Below are positions 58,820 through 64,000 of a DNA stretch of 64,000 nt, piece after piece. This DNA comes from FEN-1297 sp963710735. GTDB taxonomy: Bacteria; Bacteroidota; Ignavibacteria; Ignavibacteriales; Ignavibacteriaceae. A model generated the notes under the pieces. The model was not told the origin of the DNA. It did no database searches and worked only from the letters and a program-made list of their open reading frames with translations. Within the stretch, counting starts at the first letter, position 1. Each line of letters begins with the position of its first letter. Location: NCBI GenBank assembly GCA_963710735.1, contig CAVQBN010000017.1, positions 62,001-126,000 on the forward strand, in the 5' to 3' direction. The translations under genes and the position numbers were made by a program.

Positions 58820-59809
58820 ATGAGGCAATTTGGTTATTTAAAAGCATTCATATTCGTCGCTATACTGTCTATTACTTCTGCAGGCTGCGGCGGCTGTTTT
58901 GGATTAAATCCAATGGGCATTAATCTTTTTTCTGTAAAAGTACAGGTACTAGGACAAACAAACGCACCGCTAGTTGGGGCGGTAGTCAGCGGCAGTAATG
59001 GTGAAACTGTCACTGTAGATACAACAGGTATTGCCACGCTTCATTTTTCAGATGTAGGCCCTTATTATATTTCAGTTAGATATCAGAACAATATTGTATC
59101 ATCATATAATATTTCCATGCCTTCAGATAACGGGAAAACTCTTACTGCAAATTATGTAGCTTCTGCAGCACCTACTGGAACAGAAGGACAAGCAATGGGG
59201 GGAAGCAACTATTTTGCACTGATGGGCGCAAGATTTTATCCTATATTATTTCAATATGTATTTAATGCTTACGGCTACAGCGTAGACCTCACAAAATATA
59301 ATGAGGGTCAGTACACGGATTGGCAGATAAGTACAAATGGTGAAAATAAATTCAATACAAGAAAGGCTTACCTGAAAAAATTAGATAACGGCCAGGAATG
59401 GTGGCAGGTTAATTTTCAAACAAAAGATGATTCAATGCTGATGGAAGTATTATTCAGCGATAAAATGCAATCTGTTCGCAGAATGAGGGCTAAATTCGGC
59501 AGCGATAAGCCAAAGGAAGTTCCTGTAACAGAAGGCTGGTACAATTCTCCAATGCAGTTAACACCTGAATCTATTGAAGGTTCGGTAGTTAAAAAAGGCG
59601 TGAGTGTAACTGTTCCTGCAGGTACCTTTACATGTGATCAATTGGAATTTGGAGTGGCACAAGGCTTTACATTAAGACTCTGGAGATCTTCCAGCGTACC
59701 CGGCGGAGTTGTTAAATATGAAATGGCCGGAGATAATGGAAATGATATGTACACAAGTGAATTAAAATCTTACGGCTCAGGAGCCACAACTGAATTGGGT
59801 TCTTATTAA
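58820..59809 (+). CDS. putative lipoprotein with carboxypeptidase-regulatory-like domain
   Basis: The 329-residue product has a lipoprotein signal with lipobox TSAGC (Cys near 23). The next residues are GGCFG. An Ig-like/regulatory beta domain follows (VKVQVLGQTNAPLVGAVVSG, to about 100), then a C-terminal domain I do not recognise, with W-rich sequence (EWWQVNFQTKDDSMLMEVLF) and GTFTCDQLEFG. It is likely tethered to the outer membrane. AATAGGAGG provides a strong ribosome-binding site. A strong terminator follows. No clear dyad is found upstream, so membership of the regulon is not supported. Confidence 0.7.
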   Translation: MRQFGYLKAFIFVAILSITSAGCGGCFGLNPMGINLFSVKVQVLGQTNAPLVGAVVSGSNGETVTVDTTGIATLHFSDVGPYYISVRYQNNIVSSYNISMPSDNGKTLTANYVASAAPTGTEGQAMGGSNYFALMGARFYPILFQYVFNAYGYSVDLTKYNEGQYTDWQISTNGENKFNTRKAYLKKLDNGQEWWQVNFQTKDDSMLMEVLFSDKMQSVRRMRAKFGSDKPKEVPVTEGWYNSPMQLTPESIEGSVVKKGVSVTVPAGTFTCDQLEFGVAQGFTLRLWRSSSVPGGVVKYEMAGDNGNDMYTSELKSYGSGATTELGSY

Positions 59810-59833
59810 TTTATCAAGTTTTCATTAACATTT

Positions 59834-59872
59834 AAATGGCATTCAAAATTTTTATTGAATGCCATTTAGTTT
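59834..59872 (+). terminator. strong rho-independent terminator
   Basis: AAATGGCATTCAA at 59834-59846 pairs perfectly over 13 bp with 59855-59867 around an 8-base loop, followed by AGTTTTT. It ends the lipoprotein transcript. Confidence 0.85.
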
Positions 59873-59926
59873 TTAATTCTACAATTATTCCTTTCATTAG
59901 AAACCATAAATATCACTTTATAAATC

Positions 59927-60727
59927 ATGATGAAAAATTATAAGATAAAAATTTTTTTATATGTTTTAATTTCAATTGTGTTTTTTAATAATCTTTTCGC
60001 ACAATCTGTTAAAGAACCTAGCCCTGCAGAAAAAAAATTGTTACATAAAACAATTTCCATCATCCAGAGCGTCCTTGATCAATTTGGAAATAATGATTGG
60101 TCGCTTGACCAGGATTGGTATAACGGTGATCCTTTTGTGCCTGCCGATGACGATGGTACAGGACCGATAGGTTTAGATCAGAACTTTGAAAGAGATTATA
60201 AGGTTACTGAGAATTCCGACAGGTTCAACGACATAATATTGCCGCTATACAAAAAATCAGAGCAATTAACCGACAGGATGGTTGCCCAGTTGAAGAAACT
60301 GGAAAACGACACATCGGCAGAGGCAGTGAAAAAGTACGGAAAGAAAAGTCCTTTATCAGACAGCCTAGATACCATAAATAATAAATTGGAAGAATTATCC
60401 GAACTTCACGTATACGCCTACATTAACAATCTGTATGTAGCAGGAAAACCGGTAAAGGGCATCGATATCCCCGGTGCTGCAATGGTAACAAAACTTAACA
60501 GAGGGCATTTCACACCGGATTTTTTTAAGAGCTATTACATAGCATTCGGCAACTGGAAAAGTGCAAAATGGAGTGATAGTCAAAAAGTATATTACTTCAA
60601 GTTTAAAGACACGCCAAAATCTTCCGTACAAAATATTGTTATAATTATGACTGGTGCACAGGACAGGATGAAAGAACTAATGCATAAAATAGACTGGGAT
60701 GTTCTTAATAATGCTTTAACAAATTAG
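59927..60727 (+). CDS. exported protein of unknown function
   Basis: This 266-residue protein has a signal peptide ending LFAQS. The mature part is helical and acidic (EPSPAEKKLLHKTISIIQSV), with DWYNGDPFVPADDDGTGP and a C-terminal stretch of beta sequence (KSVQNIVIIMTGAQDRM-like: SSVQNIVIIMTGAQDRM). I do not recognise a family. It is separated from the preceding lipoprotein gene by a terminator and is convergent with the acetyltransferase gene across 6 bp. Confidence 0.65.
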   Translation: MMKNYKIKIFLYVLISIVFFNNLFAQSVKEPSPAEKKLLHKTISIIQSVLDQFGNNDWSLDQDWYNGDPFVPADDDGTGPIGLDQNFERDYKVTENSDRFNDIILPLYKKSEQLTDRMVAQLKKLENDTSAEAVKKYGKKSPLSDSLDTINNKLEELSELHVYAYINNLYVAGKPVKGIDIPGAAMVTKLNRGHFTPDFFKSYYIAFGNWKSAKWSDSQKVYYFKFKDTPKSSVQNIVIIMTGAQDRMKELMHKIDWDVLNNALTN

Positions 60728-60733
60728 AATATT

Positions 60734-61306
60734 TTATTTTGTAATATAAAATCTCATAATAGGTCTTGTTTCGGATCTTCTTAAAACTTCCTTAAAACCT
60801 GCGGCCTCAAATGACGACATCGTTCCATGATATGCAAATGTATCGGGATAATTTTTTTTCTTACTCAAGTCCAGTGGGTAACCTTCAATTATTTTGGCTT
60901 TTTTCTCTCGTGCATAGTTTACCGCTGCTTTAATCAATTCAACCGAAATACCTTTTCTTCTAAACTCTTTTTTAATAAAGAAACAAACAATAGACCAAAC
61001 TTGTTGTTTGTCTACCGGTTGTAAAATGCGGGATGTTTCAAGTCTTTTAAATGTTGCTCTGGGCTCGATAGCACACCAGCCTATCGGCTCATTTTTATAA
61101 AAAGCAATTATTCCCGGAACTTCTTCTGACAAAACTATTTTCTTAAATGCCTTTTTATTCTTCCAGCCTTTTTGATTTTCAAATTGTGAGTTTGAAAGCC
61201 TCCACCACATGCACCAGCAGCCTGCACAGGCTCCATTAGAATCGAATAATTTTTGAATGTCGTTCCATCTTTTATGTGTCAAAGGATAAAAACTTAATTT
61301 GTCCAT
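60734..61306 (-). CDS. GNAT-family N-acetyltransferase
   Basis: From the ATG at 61304-61306 the product has 190 residues; a longer frame to 61435 adds an unconserved leader. It shows ACAGCWCMWWR near residue 27, seen in a GNAT subgroup, and the acetyl-CoA-binding motif FFIKKEFRRKGISVELIKAA (IKKEFRRKGIS being the core Q/RxxGxG/A loop variant). A C-terminal YHGTMSSFEAAGFKEV follows, the usual GNAT beta-alpha-beta end. The substrate is unknown. It is divergent from the second sensor kinase across 65 bp. Confidence 0.82.
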   Translation of the reverse strand: MDKLSFYPLTHKRWNDIQKLFDSNGACAGCWCMWWRLSNSQFENQKGWKNKKAFKKIVLSEEVPGIIAFYKNEPIGWCAIEPRATFKRLETSRILQPVDKQQVWSIVCFFIKKEFRRKGISVELIKAAVNYAREKKAKIIEGYPLDLSKKKNYPDTFAYHGTMSSFEAAGFKEVLRRSETRPIMRFYITK

Positions 61307-61371
61307 TGTGATTAAATTTATTTTTTGAATCTTTTTATATAAATTAAATTTAAAAATAGCGGATTGGAAAT

Positions 61372-64000
61372 TTGAACAAAATAAAAATAGTGTTTCTAAT
61401 TTTAATATCAATCTATTTTTTGCAGTTAAATGCAAATTGCCAAATTTTTTCCACTCACAATTTTAATATTGAAAACGGTCTTGTCTCCGATAATATAAAT
61501 TCAATTTGCCAGGATTCATCCGGTTTTATCTGGATAGCAACAAGTGAGGGATTAAGCGTATTTGACAGTAAGGATTTTAAAAACTATACAACAGAAAACG
61601 GATTATCAACAAACAACCTTAATTGTATTTTAACTGATAAGCGAGATGGAAACAAAATCTGGATAGGCACAATCGGGAAAGGGATTATTCAATACTATAA
61701 AGGCAAATTCAAATTTTTGGGAGAAAAGCTTCCTGCCAAAAATAAAAATATTGAGTGCATGTACATGGATGAAAAAGGTAGACTGTGGTGCGGGACGGAC
61801 AGTTCTTTATATTTCATTAAGGATGGTCAAATTACTGAACTTAATAATCCATTAAAAATAAGTTATGTCAATTCTATTATTGAAAACAATAAGGGCAACA
61901 TTTTTATAGGTGCAGGCAATGGTTTATTCATTTACAATCCTCTTAAACAAAAATTTAAACGATATAATCTATCGCTTCCAGAAAATGATGAAATTGTTTC
62001 TGTAAAATATACATCCAGCAATTTGATTTTGGTTTTAACAAAGCGCGGAAGGCTTTTTCTGTTAAACGGAAATAATCATAAAAATATTTTGTTAAGAAGA
62101 ATCGGTTCGTTCTCACATATATTCAGTTCATATTCCCCAAACATATTTTGGATAACGTCTGACCATGGGCTTTTTAGAATCGACATAAATAACTTAAAAA
62201 ATGTTTCTTTTTTAAATAAAAAGAATGGCTTAATTAGCGACAATATAAATAGTGTACTAAACGATAGAGAAGGAATCCTCTGGCTTGGCTCTAATGGCAA
62301 AGGAATTACAAAAATTCCACACTTAAATCTTTTAAGATTTAATATTCCTGAATCTGTTAAAAATGTTTACAATGTCCAAAATGTAATTGATAAAAATAAT
62401 CACATCTGGGTAATAACATCAGATAAATTAGTTGAACTATGGAAGGATTTTAATAATACATGGCACACTTATACACATATTAAACTAACAATTCATTCTT
62501 CAGGTGCACTGGCAAAATTCTTTCTTTGGAAAGGAACGAAACTAATTTTAACATATAACAAAGGAATAATTAAAGAGTATAACATAACTAACAATCAACC
62601 ACTTTCTCCGCTTCCGTCTAAATTGACTCAAACATCATATTTAAACTTAAAAGGCAGATATAAATATTACGAAATTTTTCTTTCAATGGAAGATAAAGCC
62701 GGCTATTTATGGTTAAGCGCCCTCGACCTTGGTGTGGTTGTATTAAATAAGTCTAACCCTAGAAAAGTAATTAAAATTTATAATAGTAAAAGCGGATTAC
62801 CGAATAATTCAATTAGGCGTATTTATCAAGATCATCAGGGAAACTATTGGTTCGGAGACTTTGATAAAGGATTAACTTTTTTTTCTGCTGATAAAGTTAA
62901 AAAAGATCTGGGTTTTAATTATGATAAATCAAAAGTAAAGATTGTAAAATATACTACACACAATGGACTGCCGAATAATTCTGTTCGGGCTATTGCCGAG
63001 GATAACTATGGCACAATTTATATTGGAACCAGATATGGAGGCCTGGCAATTTTAAAAAACGGTAAATTTACAATTATCAATAAATCTAAGGGACTCATAA
63101 GTAACGGTATTTGGGATATAAAGGTTTTACCTAATTCAGGAATCTGGCTTGCAACACAGGAAGGCATTCAAAAACTTAATTTCAATTATACTCCAAGCGA
63201 TGAATTAGCAGATGTAATTCCACATATTCCGTTTTATTCAATCGCATTTAATAATGAAGAAATTGTTTATGCAAATCCTACTTCCGCATTTATATATAAA
63301 TATAAAGAGAATCATCTCTTAAATATTAGGCCCCGGGTTTTTATTAAGGATATTTTAGTAAATGGACAGCCGTTCATTAACAAGAAAAAAATTGAATTGA
63401 CCAGTAATCAAAATAATATTACTTTCGAATTTATAAGCGTTACCAATAAAGATGTAGACAGAACATACGAGTATAGACTTCTGGACAAAGACACTAAATG
63501 GAATAAAATTGTAAATAGAAATTGGATTACATATGCTTCGTTAAGCCCTGGGAAATATAAATTCCAGGTAACAGCTTTAAATGCTTCGGGACAAATGAGC
63601 TCGCAGCCTTTAGTGGTTGGTTTTAAGATAGATTCTCCTTTTTATGGACAGTGGTGGTTTAGTGTTTTAATAATATTATTAATATTAACTGCGATTGTGT
63701 CATTTTTAAAATATAGAATCAATCGTATAGTTGAAATAGAAAATGTCAGAGAAAAAATAGCTGCCGAACTGCATGATGAAATTGGTTCCGGTTTAACTAA
63801 AATTGCAATTTTATCTGAACATGCCTTGATCAAAAATAATTCCGAAACCGAAAATAATTCACCTCAACCAATTAGAAACACTTCAATAGAAAGAGTGGGC
63901 AATATAGCAAGAAATCTTGTTGATCAGATGGAAGATGTAATATGGTCTATAAATCCTAAATATGATAAGCTTGAAGATTTTATTATTCATTTTAAAAACT
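61372..64000 (+). CDS. propeller-type sensor histidine kinase, paralogue of the 49639 gene (3' end outside window)
   Basis: An open frame from the TTG at 61372 runs to the right edge (876 codons). It has a signal peptide (to NANCQ), propeller repeats (IWIATSEGLSVFD, IWIGTIGKGIIQY, YIGTRYGGLAIL), a Y_Y_Y domain, a membrane helix (about 763-785) and HisKA_3 with His 801 in AAELHDEIGSGLTK. The window ends within the dimerisation/ATPase linker. The domain order and many blocks match the kinase at 49639 (for example NGLxSDNI, GTRYGGL, GIQKL, PFYSI). The start is weakly supported: only a GGA at 61361-61363 precedes it. Confidence 0.85.
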   Translation, partial: MNKIKIVFLILISIYFLQLNANCQIFSTHNFNIENGLVSDNINSICQDSSGFIWIATSEGLSVFDSKDFKNYTTENGLSTNNLNCILTDKRDGNKIWIGTIGKGIIQYYKGKFKFLGEKLPAKNKNIECMYMDEKGRLWCGTDSSLYFIKDGQITELNNPLKISYVNSIIENNKGNIFIGAGNGLFIYNPLKQKFKRYNLSLPENDEIVSVKYTSSNLILVLTKRGRLFLLNGNNHKNILLRRIGSFSHIFSSYSPNIFWITSDHGLFRIDINNLKNVSFLNKKNGLISDNINSVLNDREGILWLGSNGKGITKIPHLNLLRFNIPESVKNVYNVQNVIDKNNHIWVITSDKLVELWKDFNNTWHTYTHIKLTIHSSGALAKFFLWKGTKLILTYNKGIIKEYNITNNQPLSPLPSKLTQTSYLNLKGRYKYYEIFLSMEDKAGYLWLSALDLGVVVLNKSNPRKVIKIYNSKSGLPNNSIRRIYQDHQGNYWFGDFDKGLTFFSADKVKKDLGFNYDKSKVKIVKYTTHNGLPNNSVRAIAEDNYGTIYIGTRYGGLAILKNGKFTIINKSKGLISNGIWDIKVLPNSGIWLATQEGIQKLNFNYTPSDELADVIPHIPFYSIAFNNEEIVYANPTSAFIYKYKENHLLNIRPRVFIKDILVNGQPFINKKKIELTSNQNNITFEFISVTNKDVDRTYEYRLLDKDTKWNKIVNRNWITYASLSPGKYKFQVTALNASGQMSSQPLVVGFKIDSPFYGQWWFSVLIILLILTAIVSFLKYRINRIVEIENVREKIAAELHDEIGSGLTKIAILSEHALIKNNSETENNSPQPIRNTSIERVGNIARNLVDQMEDVIWSINPKYDKLEDFIIHFKN

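Overview
The window looks like chromosomal DNA of a Bacteroidota/Ignavibacteria-type bacterium. The DNA is AT-rich. Three secreted proteins carry C-terminal tails with the YPNPFNPST signature typical of type IX secretion (T9SS) cargo in Ignavibacteria and relatives. There are many signal-peptide-bearing outer-membrane barrels and hybrid sensor kinases with an N-terminal periplasmic propeller. No rRNA, tRNA, CRISPR array or transposase gene was recognised.

Layout. 0-9.5 kb: end of an esterase-like gene, a PAP2-type phosphatase, a small conserved protein, a DJ-1/PfpI protein, DacB, a 1215-residue coiled-coil protein with an exact 70-residue repeat, a GH13 glycosidase split by a frameshift, and an outer-membrane barrel. 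9.5-20 kb: a damaged stretch holding a membrane protein, an M1 aminopeptidase, a very large STAND-type NTPase with an N-terminal nuclease-like domain (antiviral Avs-like) and a transketolase, every one of them broken by frame disruptions or truncation. The defence-like gene and the 5'-truncated transketolase are separated by 1.1 kb of gene-free DNA with degenerate palindromic repeats.

20-32 kb: an intact housekeeping block with a second DJ-1 protein, mfd, a T9SS-exported GH18 chitinase, a PAP2 phosphatase, and murQ-rsmG-mnmG-mnmE. Two parS-like ParB sites lie between mnmG and mnmE, which suggests an origin-proximal position. 32-38.6 kb: a four-chaperone stress cluster (hsp20, dnaJ/cbpA-type, htpG, clpB). 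38.7-49.4 kb: recQ, two amino-acid permeases, a YhcH-family protein, an S15/CocE hydrolase, a YeiH-family transporter with a nearby LysR regulator, and a methyltransferase.

49.6-64 kb: the most interesting part. A propeller/Y_Y_Y-type histidine kinase is followed by a NarL/LuxR response regulator and then by secreted or outer-membrane proteins of unknown function (barrel, T9SS cargo, Ig-like T9SS cargo, OmpA-domain protein, lipoprotein, exported protein). A second, paralogous kinase runs off the right edge. A 20-bp dyad, AACTAATC-AAAT-GATTAGTT, occurs perfectly once and with a degenerate left arm three more times, each time in front of the response regulator or a surface-protein gene. I infer a self-regulated cell-envelope regulon whose operator can be read directly from the sequence.
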